A stretch of 64,000 nucleotides of DNA from an uncultured bacterium (GTDB taxonomy: Bacteria > Bacillota > Clostridia > Lachnospirales > Lachnospiraceae): positions 1 to 64,000 of the forward strand of contig CANCXX010000005.1 in the NCBI GenBank assembly GCA_947381965.1, given 5' to 3'. This document shows positions 9,064 through 16,837 of the stretch, one piece after another. How positions within the stretch are numbered: the stretch's first letter is position 1; each line of letters starts with the position of its first letter. The position numbers were made by a program, and so were the translations under genes. Below the pieces are notes generated by a model. It had not been told where the DNA came from. It was given only the letters and a program-made list of their open reading frames with translations, and ran no database searches.

Positions 9064-9945
9064 ATGAAAAAAGATGTATCTGGAAAGCATAAATGGATAT
9101 TGCGGAAACATAAAAACACCATGGATTTCCTGGAAAAAATGCTGGAGGATGCCATAAATGATACTTTTGAGGAAAAGGATTATGATGAAAGCAGGCTGTC
9201 CCGGCTTGAGGTAAAATGGAAACGCTTTTTATCCTCGTCCATGACTTCCCGTCACAGGATTATGGAGGAACAGGAGAGGATTAAGGGTCTGATCTCAGAT
9301 ATTTCCCATCAGACCAGAACACCCCTTTCCAATATTCTGCTTTATTCAGAGCTTTTACAGGAAAAGGAGACGGATCCGGCGCTTTTGCCAATTGTCCAAA
9401 ATATCAAAGAACAGTCGGAAAAACTGGATTTTCTCATCCGCTCCCTGGTAAAGGCCTCCCGGCTGGAAAGTGATGTGCTTGCGCTGCGTCCCAAAAACCA
9501 GCCGGTTGCGCCTATGGTGGAAGCTGCAATTGCCACACTGCGGGAAGAGGCGGAGAAAAAGGGGATAAGGATTTCAGGGGATAACTTTCAGGGGAGGGCC
9601 TGTTTTGACAGGAAGTGGACCCAGGAGGCACTTGAAAACATGATTGATAATGGGGTAAAATACAGCCCCCAGGGAAGCGAAATCAGGGTTTGGACGACAG
9701 ATTATGAAATGTTTGCGGCGGTTCATATTAAAGACCAGGGAGTTGGCGTCCGGGAGGAAGAACAGTGCAGGATATTTGAACGTTTTTACAGAAGCATGGA
9801 TGCGGCGGAAGAAAAGGGGCTGGGACTGGGACTATATCTGGTGCGGGAGATTGCCGTAAGACAGGGGGGTTATGTCAGGATAAAATCAAAACCGGGTATG
9901 GGAAGTACATTTTCCTTTTATATGAATAAGAATGAACGGAGATGA
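9064..9945 (+). CDS. Soluble histidine kinase lacking an adjacent response regulator
   Basis: The 293-residue protein has no membrane segment. After a charged N-terminal part comes the H-box with His near residue 81 (SDISHQTRTPLSN), the N-box (ENMIDNGVKYSPQG, near 190), and the G-box region DQGVGV ... IFERFYR ... GLGLGLYLVREIA. It is therefore a complete kinase core of the kind paired with OmpR-type regulators and BceAB-like exporters. No response regulator lies on either side, although an exporter follows at 10435. The start is uncertain: the best ribosome site (AGGAGAGGG, 9039-9047) serves a 14-codon frame at 9048-9092 that overlaps the kinase start out of frame. Confidence 0.85.
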   Translation: MKKDVSGKHKWILRKHKNTMDFLEKMLEDAINDTFEEKDYDESRLSRLEVKWKRFLSSSMTSRHRIMEEQERIKGLISDISHQTRTPLSNILLYSELLQEKETDPALLPIVQNIKEQSEKLDFLIRSLVKASRLESDVLALRPKNQPVAPMVEAAIATLREEAEKKGIRISGDNFQGRACFDRKWTQEALENMIDNGVKYSPQGSEIRVWTTDYEMFAAVHIKDQGVGVREEEQCRIFERFYRSMDAAEEKGLGLGLYLVREIAVRQGGYVRIKSKPGMGSTFSFYMNKNERR

Positions 9946-9968
9946 GCTGGCTTAAGCCGGCTCATTTT
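9944..9968 (+). terminator. Terminator overlapping the kinase stop codon
   Basis: GAGCTGGC (9944-9951), loop TTAA, GCCGGCTC (9956-9963), then ATTTTT. The stem has one G-T wobble, and its first bases are part of the stop codon. Confidence 0.75.
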
Positions 9969-9982
9969 TATATGATATGTGT

Positions 9983-10008
9983 AAAGCCTGTTTAAATAAA
10001 CAGGCTTT
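9983..10008. terminator. Perfect 11-bp hairpin between convergent genes
   Basis: AAAGCCTGTTT (9983-9993) and its exact complement (9998-10008) enclose AAAT. It sits just past the end of the small minus-strand gene, and may help to end transcription from either side, although the U-run is poor. Confidence 0.45.
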
Positions 10009-10028
10009 ATATTGGAATATGTTTGGAA

Positions 10029-10219
10029 TTACTCTTTTAGCTCGTCTATGTCTGTCAGGTTTACTTCCAAAACATTTAACAGAGCTTTCAGTGAGATATA
10101 TTTTTTTTCAGCTTGGCATATGTCTCTATAGCGTTTTCTTTTTTGGCCAGTATCATGTATTCCTGGATTTCTCTAAAATCTTCTATAGTAGTTTTTACAA
10201 TTTCGGCATTGTTTGGCAT
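10029..10219 (-). pseudogene. Small hypothetical gene (63 codons) with a frameshift in an A8 tract
   Basis: An ATG at 10219 with an AGGTG ribosome site six bases upstream opens a frame encoding MPNNAEIVKTTIEDFREIQE and onward. After Ala-Lys-Leu-Lys-Lys it hits a run of eight A residues (10101-10108 on the plus strand) and stops four codons later. Adding one A would let translation continue as YISLKALLNVLEVNLTDIDE and finish at 10029, giving a compact helical protein. The promoter at 10265-10293 supports it as a real unit. It may be a pseudogene, a phase-variable or slippage gene, or a sequencing error. I do not recognise the family. The rest of the 9,946-10,434 gap holds two hairpins and this gene's promoter. 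Confidence 0.6.
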
Positions 10220-10264
10220 GTAATCACCTGCTTCCTGAATATTGATTCATCTTATTACATGATT

Positions 10265-10293
10265 AGTATATCACTGACAGATAGTAAAGTCCA
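10265..10293 (-). promoter_or_regulatory. Promoter for the small minus-strand gene
   Basis: On the minus strand TGGACT (10288-10293) and TATACT (10265-10270) are separated by 17 bases, and the start codon at 10219 is 46 bases further on. Confidence 0.5.
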
Positions 10294-10434
10294 CTATAAT
10301 TAACTGATTTCTGTGACTGATAGAATAGCCTGATGGCATAACTGAAATTCTTTCAAAACTGTTAGATTTCAGAAAGAGGCAGGAAAGATTTATATGATAT
10401 AGTCAGTATATAGAAAAATTTTGGAGGTGTTTAT

Positions 10435-11115
10435 ATGGTTATCCTGGAAACAAGGGGACTGAAAAAATATTATGGTGAAGGAGAAAGCCTGGTAAGGGCC
10501 CTGGACGGCATTGATTTAAAAGTGGAGCAGGGAGAATTCACAGCAATTGTGGGGACCAGCGGAAGCGGAAAGTCCACTCTTTTGCATATGCTGGGAGGTC
10601 TTGATTATCCCACGGAAGGGAAGGTTTTGGTTGATGGCAAGGATATTTCGGGCTTAAAGGAGGACGCCCTGGCTATTTTCCGGCGAAGAAAGATCGGTTT
10701 TGTATTTCAAAGCTACAATCTTGTGCCAGTTTTAAATGTATATGAAAATATTGTGTTTCCTGTGCAGCTGGATGGAAATGATGTGGACGAAACCTATATT
10801 GATTCTATTGTAAAGACACTTGGACTGGAAGGGAAGATAAATGCCCTGCCCTCCCAGCTTTCCGGCGGGCAGCAGCAAAGAGTGGCCATTGCCAGGGCAC
10901 TGGCAGCCAAACCTGCCATTATTTTAGCGGACGAACCTACAGGAAACCTGGATACCGGCACCAGTCAGGATGTGCTGGGACTTCTTAAAGTAACCGCAAG
11001 AAAGTTTGAACAGACCATTGTGATGATTACCCACAATGAAGAAATTGCCCAGATGACAGACCGGATAATACGGATTGAGGATGGAAAGATTATATTGGGA
11101 GGAAATCAGGCATGA
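10435..11115 (+). CDS. ABC transporter ATP-binding protein (MacB/BceA-type)
   Basis: The 226-residue ATPase has Walker A GTSGSGKS near residues 40-47, the Q-loop [18 protein letters not shown], the signature [14 protein letters not shown] near 142, and Walker B with [11 protein letters not shown] near 163. This pattern is that of the MacB/LolD/BceA group, whose members power exporters or antibiotic-resistance and sensing transporters. Its gene overlaps the permease gene by four bases, so the two form one unit. A GGAGGTG site precedes the ATG. Confidence 0.93.
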   Translation: MVILETRGLKKYYGEGESLVRALDGIDLKVEQGEFTAIVGTSGSGKSTLLHMLGGLDYPTEGKVLVDGKDISGLKEDALAIFRRRKIGFVFQSYNLVPVLNVYENIVFPVQLDGNDVDETYIDSIVKTLGLEGKINALPSQLSGGQQQRVAIARALAAKPAIILADEPTGNLDTGTSQDVLGLLKVTARKFEQTIVMITHNEEIAQMTDRIIRIEDGKIILGGNQA

Positions 11116-13685
11116 AAAAGGTAGCAAACAAGAAAATTATCCGTACCCTGTATTATCGCACAATGCGGGAAAAGCGGTGGAAAAATCTGATTGCAGTTCT
11201 GGCAATTGCCTTAACATCGGTGCTTTTTACAGCGCTGTTTACTGTGGGAGGCTCTCTTATAACAACTTTTCAGGAATCTACCTTCCGGCAGATTGGAACC
11301 AGCGCCCATGGCGGCTACAAGTATCTTTCTGTGGAAGAGTACGAAAAAATAAAAGCAGCAGGCGGTTATAAAGAAATTGCTTACGACGTTATAGCAGGAT
11401 TCGGCGTATCCCCAGAGTTAAATGCCATTCAGACAGAGGTACGTTATTCCGAAGATAAAGGAGCAAAATGGAGCTATAGTTATCCGGAAAAAGGAAGGAT
11501 GCCGGAAGAAATCAATGAGTGCGCTGCCAGCAGTAAGGTACTGGAGGCCCTTGGAGTTCCTCTTAAACTGGGGGAAAAGGTGTCTGTCAGCATTCAGACG
11601 CGTGATGAAGCGGGGAATGAAATTATTTTGGATGAGGAATTTATTTTAAGTGGGTTCTGGTATTCCAACGATGCCGCCCATGCAGAGGAATTCTGGATTT
11701 CAAAGCCGTGGTTGGAGGAAAACATTACACTTTTGCATCAGAATTATAATAAACGTTTGGAGCAGGAAGGCGTTTATTATGCCGAAGGCTCTATACAGGC
11801 AGCAATAAACTTTGACTCCGCGTATGACATTGAAGCGCAGATGGAAGAATTGACCGAACGCGCGGGATTTATGGAAGATGAAGTCCGCATCAGTGTGAAC
11901 TGGGGGTATGCAACGTCTTCAGTGGACGGGCTGACTTTAGCAATGGGGATTGGCCTTCTGGCAATTATTATTTTATCCGGTTATCTGATTATTTACAATA
12001 TCTTCTATATTAATGTGACTGCGGATATCCGCTATTATGGGTTGTTAAAAACCATAGGAACTACAGGAAGGCAGCTTCGTCACATGGTTCGGGGACAGGC
12101 TTTTCTGCTTTCGGGGGCAGGCATTCCCCTGGGGCTTTTGCTTGGATGGTTTGTAGGAAAAGGCGCTCTTCCTTCTGTATATGCAGCGCTGGAAACAAGC
12201 GGTGTGAGGAAGGTGACGCTGAACCCGGCCGTATTTGCAGGTTCGGCATTGTTTTCCCTGCTGGTGGTTTATTTAAGCTGTATTAAACCCTGCCGTCTGG
12301 CAGCAAAGGTATCTCCTGTTGAAGCGGTGCGGTATGTGGAAAGCATCCAGTACAAAAAGAAAGAGAAGAAATCGGCCAGGGTTTCCATGAGCAGAATGGC
12401 AGCGGCGAATATGGGAAGAAACAAGCGGAAAGCCGTTCTGGTAGTTGCCTCCTTATCCTTAAGCCTGATATTGATTAATGGAACCTATTGTCTGGTAAAG
12501 GGATTTTCCTTTGATGCATATGTATCAATGTATCTGCTTAGGGATATGCAGATCAGCCATTATTCCTTCGTAAACCTGGCGGCACCGGAAAGGGACTATC
12601 AGGCAGTTACGCCGGAAATACTTGCGGAAATTAAGGAAATTCCAGGGGTGAAGACAGTCTTTACCATAAAGAACACCGGAGGTATGGCAGGAATGCCGGA
12701 AAAAATGAAGGACAGATATATGGAATTTTATAATTCGGAGGAAATGGAAGATATGCCATGGACAAAGGATATTATAGAGCCAGTCAGGGAAAGTGGGGAG
12801 GTAAATACAGTTAACTACTGTATGGAAGAGTCACTATTTCCGTATATGAAGATTTTGGAGGGGGATTTTGATGCGGAAAAATATATGCAGGGAGGTTATG
12901 TGCTGCTTTCAATGAACTATCTTTCCAAATGGGCTTTGGGGTCCGTGGGAGATAAAATTATGGTGAAAGGCTATGAGACGGAAGACGCATCAGAAAAGGT
13001 GCCGGAAAAAGAACTGGAGGTGATGGCGATTGTGGAATTCCCCTATTCTCTTGGCACGCGTTCCACAACTGTTGGTGCCGCAGAGCTTTTGGTCAGTGAA
13101 AAGGATTTTGAGGAATTGTACATTACAAAAGGTTTCCTTCATGCCTGTCTGGATGTGGAGGAAGGGAAGGAAGAACAGGTGACAAATGAAATAAATGGAT
13201 GGATAGAGGCACAGCATCCGGAGCTTGCGCTTACTACGAAAGAGTCTCTCAGACAGGAGTTTTCCAAGGAAATGAGAATGTTTTCTGTGATAGGCGGGCT
13301 GCTTGGTTTTATTTTGGCGATTATTGGAATTTTAAATTTAGCCAATGCAATGATAACTGGAATTTTATCCAGAAAACAGGAATTTGCCATGATGCAGGCA
13401 GTTGGAATGACTGGCAGACAGTTAGAACAGATGCTGACAATGGAGGGAATCTGGTATGGTATCTGGACGCTGGCAATTGCAGCTACTATTGGTAATGTAA
13501 TAAGTTATGGACTGATTTATATGCTGGGGAAAAACATGAACTTCTTTGTATGGGAGTTCCATATACTGCCCCTTGTGGTAAGTATTCCTGTGCTGGCAGC
13601 ATTTTCAGTGCTCCTGCCAGTTGTGTGTTATCATGCTTTGTGCAAAAAGAGCATTATCGAAAGATTACGTCTGGCAGAGGTTTAA
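11112..13685 (+). CDS. ABC transporter permease with two FtsX domains
   Basis: The 857-residue membrane protein begins with a TYYRTMR-type cytoplasmic segment (here TLYYRTMREKRWKN) and a transmembrane helix near 28-52. A large extracytoplasmic region and an FtsX core with three helices (about 275-410) follow, then a second half of the same build with terminal helices near 730-850. This is the double-FtsX architecture of Firmicutes exporters coupled to the upstream ATPase, commonly linked to antimicrobial peptides or lipoprotein/peptide export. The substrate cannot be read from the sequence. Nearby are a lone kinase and a BlaI/M56 pair, either of which might control it. Confidence 0.9.
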   Translation: MKKVANKKIIRTLYYRTMREKRWKNLIAVLAIALTSVLFTALFTVGGSLITTFQESTFRQIGTSAHGGYKYLSVEEYEKIKAAGGYKEIAYDVIAGFGVSPELNAIQTEVRYSEDKGAKWSYSYPEKGRMPEEINECAASSKVLEALGVPLKLGEKVSVSIQTRDEAGNEIILDEEFILSGFWYSNDAAHAEEFWISKPWLEENITLLHQNYNKRLEQEGVYYAEGSIQAAINFDSAYDIEAQMEELTERAGFMEDEVRISVNWGYATSSVDGLTLAMGIGLLAIIILSGYLIIYNIFYINVTADIRYYGLLKTIGTTGRQLRHMVRGQAFLLSGAGIPLGLLLGWFVGKGALPSVYAALETSGVRKVTLNPAVFAGSALFSLLVVYLSCIKPCRLAAKVSPVEAVRYVESIQYKKKEKKSARVSMSRMAAANMGRNKRKAVLVVASLSLSLILINGTYCLVKGFSFDAYVSMYLLRDMQISHYSFVNLAAPERDYQAVTPEILAEIKEIPGVKTVFTIKNTGGMAGMPEKMKDRYMEFYNSEEMEDMPWTKDIIEPVRESGEVNTVNYCMEESLFPYMKILEGDFDAEKYMQGGYVLLSMNYLSKWALGSVGDKIMVKGYETEDASEKVPEKELEVMAIVEFPYSLGTRSTTVGAAELLVSEKDFEELYITKGFLHACLDVEEGKEEQVTNEINGWIEAQHPELALTTKESLRQEFSKEMRMFSVIGGLLGFILAIIGILNLANAMITGILSRKQEFAMMQAVGMTGRQLEQMLTMEGIWYGIWTLAIAATIGNVISYGLIYMLGKNMNFFVWEFHILPLVVSIPVLAAFSVLLPVVCYHALCKKSIIERLRLAEV

Positions 13686-13697
13686 TATAAATTTTGA

Positions 13698-13746
13698 TTG
13701 ACATAGCTGTTATACGTTTGTATAATGAATTATACAAACGTATAAC
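13698..13746 (+). promoter_or_regulatory. Consensus promoter overlapped by a perfect BlaI-type operator
   Basis: TTGACA (13698-13703) and TATAAT (13721-13726) are 17 bases apart. The -10 box lies inside a perfect inverted repeat with 17-base arms (13709-13725 and 13730-13746) and a four-base centre. Each arm is itself a dyad, TATAC-four bases-GTATA, so two adjacent dimer sites are present. BlaI/MecI-family repressors bind such TAC/GTA dyads, hence autorepression of the blaI-like gene starting at 13762 is the natural reading. Confidence 0.85.
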
Positions 13747-13761
13747 AAGGAGGTATTATCT

Positions 13762-14166
13762 ATGTATAATGTACCTAAAAAGCTTGGTGAGGCTGAATTG
13801 GAAATTATGCAGGTAATTTGGAACAGTGAAGGCTCTGTCACTTCAAATTGTATATTAAAGGAACTGCAGGGGCGGAGAAAATGGCAGTTATCCACTCTTA
13901 TGACATCCCTGACGCGGCTGTCTGATAAAGGATTTGTCAGCTGTGATCGCTCTACAGGAAGCAATTTGTACACTTTTATTATTTCGGAGGATGAATATAA
14001 AGCCGGGGCAAGCAGGCGCTTTCTTGAGAAGTTGTATAACAATTCTATACAAAACATGATAGCTACACTCTATAACAGTAAAGCAATTAAAAGTTCAGAT
14101 GTGGAAGAGCTTAGAAGCTTTTTGGATGAAATAGAAGCGGAGGACTCTCTGGAGGAAGAACAGTGA
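13762..14166 (+). CDS. blaI: BlaI/MecI/CopY-family transcriptional repressor
   Basis: This family binds promoters as a winged-helix dimer and is inactivated when a cognate membrane metalloprotease cleaves it. The 134-residue protein opens with the typical LGEAELEIMQVIW segment, followed by recognition-helix and wing residues (WQLSTLMTSLTRLSDKGFVS) and a C-terminal dimerisation part. It overlaps the M56 protease gene by one base and is preceded by an AAGGAGG site and a double operator. The usual target is a beta-lactamase or PBP gene, but none lies within the window, so the real regulon is open; the exporter just upstream is a candidate only by position. Confidence 0.9.
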   Translation: MYNVPKKLGEAELEIMQVIWNSEGSVTSNCILKELQGRRKWQLSTLMTSLTRLSDKGFVSCDRSTGSNLYTFIISEDEYKAGASRRFLEKLYNNSIQNMIATLYNSKAIKSSDVEELRSFLDEIEAEDSLEEEQ

Positions 14167-15740
14167 TGGTAAATTTATTTTTGGCTGTTTTTGAAGTTTC
14201 AGTATCGGTCAGTCTGCTTATTGCTGTTCTGGTTATATTTGCCCCATTTTTAAACAGACGTTATGCCGTTAAGTGGAAGTACTGGATCTGGATATTTCTT
14301 GCATTTCGGTTAATAATACCTGTGAGAGCGGAAAGAGCTTTGGGGGATTTGCTTTCACAAATGACGGCACGGACTTTTTTAAAAGAAAATAACATAATCA
14401 GTCCGTTGGCCCATAGGGTACCTCTAAGGCGGATTATTATTGAAATTCCGGCACAAATGACGGCTCCTATTGGGGGGATGGAGTCAGCTCAAAATACCTC
14501 CGAAATCACTCCGCTTGGGGTAATGGCTATACTTTGGATGCTGGGAGGCATTGTCTTTATATTGGTACATTTGTTTAGTTACCTGCATTATAAGAAACAG
14601 GTTTTAAAAAGGGGAGTCCTGGTAAAGGACGTTGGTATTTTGCGAAAAATGCTGGAATTAAAGCGGGAGTTACATATAAAAGGAGAAGTACATGTCATAG
14701 AGTATGCCGGGGCGGTAAGTCCTATGATAATGGGATTTTTAAAAATTTTTTTGGTTTTACCAAAGGCCCGGTATGACACCGAAGAACTGTATTTTATTTT
14801 GAAACATGAATTGGTTCATTTAAAACGCAGGGACGGATATATAAAACTGCTGTTTGTGGCGGCTCATGCTGTTCACTGGTTTGATCCTCTTGTCTGGATT
14901 ATGCAGAAAGAGGCAGAAATTGATATGGAGCTGTCTTGTGATGAAAGGGTGGTACAAGGAGAGGATTTTACCAGGCGGAAAGCATATACGGAAACTTTAT
15001 TATCCACGCTTCATAAGCAGTGTACGAAACAAAAATATTTATCAACAAAGTTTTATGGGGGAAAGCAGATTATGAAAAAACGTTTTAAAAACATTTTAAT
15101 AAGGGCGGGAAAGAAAAATGGAGCTGTGATATTTGCAGGGTCTGTTATTTTGACACTCAGTTTGGGAACACTTGCAGGCTGCTCTGTAGCAAAGGATGTC
15201 AGGGAAGATGCTTCCGGGCAGACAGAAAATAATGGACAACCTATAGAAACGGACATAAATGCTGCTGATGAAAGTGTGCTGGAAGATATGCCTTATGCAG
15301 AGGATGCCTCTAATTCAGGCACTGTTGATATTGTTCCTGCGGAAGATAAGAGTATCCTTACGATCATGAAGGAAGGGGAACCAGAAGAAAAAGAAGCAGC
15401 GCTTACAGCTATGGACGGGTATTCTTTTTATCTGCCGGATGGCGAATGGCAGATGGACGGGTCAGGTTCCTGGCAGGCAGTGGTCAATGAAAGTGTCCGT
15501 CTCTGGGCGGCAAAGTTTGAGAACAGTACACAGGTAAAGGAGGTATTAATCGGCGAGGGATATACAGATGAGGAAGAGGAACTGGTAAAACAGGAAGGAG
15601 AAATTGTATATAAAGCAAAAATTTTTGCGGATGAAGAAGAAGTCTGGTGCGTATTTTATTGTTATCCCGTGGAAGCAGAGGAAGGCTGGGGAAGAGAACT
15701 GCCTGTGATTGCAGATACATTTGCAGTAGCCATATCGTAG
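14166..15740 (+). CDS. blaR1: M56-family (BlaR1/MecR1-like) membrane metalloprotease with a non-PBP C-terminal domain
   Basis: The N-terminal half has several transmembrane helices, the zinc-protease motif HELVH near residue 214 and the downstream acidic helix EAEIDMELSCDERVV, as in BlaR1/MecR1. Classical BlaR1 ends in a penicillin-binding sensor with SxxK; here, instead, a hydrophobic helix with a lipobox-like Leu-Ala-Gly-Cys (Cys near 339) leads into about 185 acidic residues without an obvious SxxK. The ligand is thus probably not a beta-lactam. ATG 14166 (TGATG overlap with the repressor) is preferred over GTG 14163; GGAGG lies upstream. An internal ATG at 15072, behind GGGGGAAAG, could start a free lipoprotein. 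Confidence 0.85.
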   Translation: MVNLFLAVFEVSVSVSLLIAVLVIFAPFLNRRYAVKWKYWIWIFLAFRLIIPVRAERALGDLLSQMTARTFLKENNIISPLAHRVPLRRIIIEIPAQMTAPIGGMESAQNTSEITPLGVMAILWMLGGIVFILVHLFSYLHYKKQVLKRGVLVKDVGILRKMLELKRELHIKGEVHVIEYAGAVSPMIMGFLKIFLVLPKARYDTEELYFILKHELVHLKRRDGYIKLLFVAAHAVHWFDPLVWIMQKEAEIDMELSCDERVVQGEDFTRRKAYTETLLSTLHKQCTKQKYLSTKFYGGKQIMKKRFKNILIRAGKKNGAVIFAGSVILTLSLGTLAGCSVAKDVREDASGQTENNGQPIETDINAADESVLEDMPYAEDASNSGTVDIVPAEDKSILTIMKEGEPEEKEAALTAMDGYSFYLPDGEWQMDGSGSWQAVVNESVRLWAAKFENSTQVKEVLIGEGYTDEEEELVKQEGEIVYKAKIFADEEEVWCVFYCYPVEAEEGWGRELPVIADTFAVAIS

Positions 15741-15775
15741 GAAATGTGTTGTTTTTTATTGATTAAATAGACAGA

Positions 15776-15815
15776 AATCGCCTTATAACTTCTTATAAGT
15801 GTTTATAGGTGCCAT
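15776..15815. repeat. Phased TTATAAG dyads after the M56 gene
   Basis: CTTATAA-CTTC-TTATAAG forms a perfect seven-base dyad, and a similar TTATA repeat follows; another TTATAAG lies near 15880. Three ATAA/ATAAG/ATAGG steps recur about every 10-11 bases. This could be a protein-binding or recombination site. Apart from this and the gene remnant after it, the 15,741-16,213 gap shows nothing I can name. Confidence 0.3.
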
Positions 15816-16021
15816 CTTAAAGTGGCTTAAATCAGGGCTTTTTGCTGTTTCTGCTTAAATCCTGTCATATCTCTTTATAAGTCCTTTTTGTAAGTTTAAG
15901 ATCGGGCGTCAAAAAATCATCAAGCGGCAGTGGGGTGTTACGCAATCAAACAGCGTTTATTGGATAGCAATAAAAAAACCATTACCCCCACACAATTTTG
16001 CTTCCTGAAAGCGGCATATAG

Positions 16022-16210
16022 CAAGGGCTTTTCATATTCTACTCCGTAACTTTTCTACAAAATCGAGATGGCAAAAAAACTTTTTTCCTTTGCCATCTTG
16101 ATTGCCACAAAGCAGAGACAAGCGGGCTTGTCAACAATGGCAAAGCCGTTCATTTTATCGTTGACAAAAAAGACCATATCTGCTATCTAACATACGGATT
16201 ATGCTTATAA
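16022..16210 (+). pseudogene. Possible gene remnant without a start codon
   Basis: One plus frame is open for 62 codons from just after a TAG at 16019 to a TAA at 16208, ending with a protein-like stretch (SGLVNNGKAVHFIVDKKDHI and onward). It has no plausible start or ribosome site. Inside it a hairpin pairs AGATGGCAAA with TTTGCCATCT (16066-16098). I do not recognise the family. The composition differs from that of the flanking genes, so it may be a relic of an integrated element. Confidence 0.3.
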
Positions 16211-16213
16211 TCT

Positions 16214-16642
16214 TTATATCTTCTTTTCCATTTGGACATAAAGCCCTTGTTGGAATGTTATTGCAAATCCAAAATTACGATACAAGGAAACTGCAGGTTC
16301 AAGGGTTATTCGAGTATCCAAAAAGAGCGTATGGCAATTTTGATTTTTAGCGTGATTTTCTACTGTGGCAAGCAATATTTTAGATAATCCTTGACCACGA
16401 TACCTGTCTTTTATAAACATTCGCTTGATTTCGCCAACACCGTTTTCTTTTTTGCGATATGCAATGCAACCTATTGGTAAATTTTCACTATATACAATCC
16501 ATACAGCTTCAAGGTTCTCTTTTTCACTATATCGAGTATAGTACACTTTATCTGCACCCAGAAAATCTATCATAAAGTCGTCATGTTCAGAAAAAAGTTT
16601 CAAAACTTGTGTGTCATAAATATTTGATGATATAATTTCCAT
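16214..16642 (-). CDS. GNAT-family N-acetyltransferase
   Basis: The 142-residue protein has the acetyl-CoA-binding motif A, RYRGQGLSKILL, near residues 95-107, preceded by the GEIKRMFI strand and followed by the EPAVSLYRNFGF motif B. The substrate is unknown; members of this size acetylate small amines, amino acids or peptides. The ATG at 16642 has a GGGGGGAG ribosome site. It lies between decayed DNA and the pseudaminic-acid operon and does not seem to belong to either; it is AT-richer than the operon. Confidence 0.85.
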   Translation of the reverse strand: MEIISSNIYDTQVLKLFSEHDDFMIDFLGADKVYYTRYSEKENLEAVWIVYSENLPIGCIAYRKKENGVGEIKRMFIKDRYRGQGLSKILLATVENHAKNQNCHTLFLDTRITLEPAVSLYRNFGFAITFQQGLYVQMEKKI

Positions 16643-16789
16643 TTAATTAGCTCCCCCCTGTTATATAAATTTTCTTTATGTTCCATTTGATTTTACATAA
16701 AAATCAAATATTATTTTTTATCATGGAAATGTAATGGGTCTTCCGCAGCCTTTTCCTAGGTATGTGGTGCGTTCAAAAAGGAAGCAGGC

Positions 16790-16837
16790 AAAAGAGCTGT
16801 AAAGTTATGATGGAAAAAGCGGTATTACAGCTCTTTT
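16790..16837 (-). terminator. Terminator whose stem contains the pseG stop codon
   Basis: A 13-base arm AAAAGAGCTGTAA and its exact complement occupy 16790-16802 and 16825-16837 around a 22-base loop. The UAA of the pseG-like gene lies within the stem. Read on the minus strand the hairpin ends in TTTT. Confidence 0.7.

Noticed and set aside
9977-10303. 108-codon plus frame in the kinase-exporter gap
   Set aside because: It is antisense to the small gene with promoter and ribosome site on the minus strand; its own start lies inside a hairpin.
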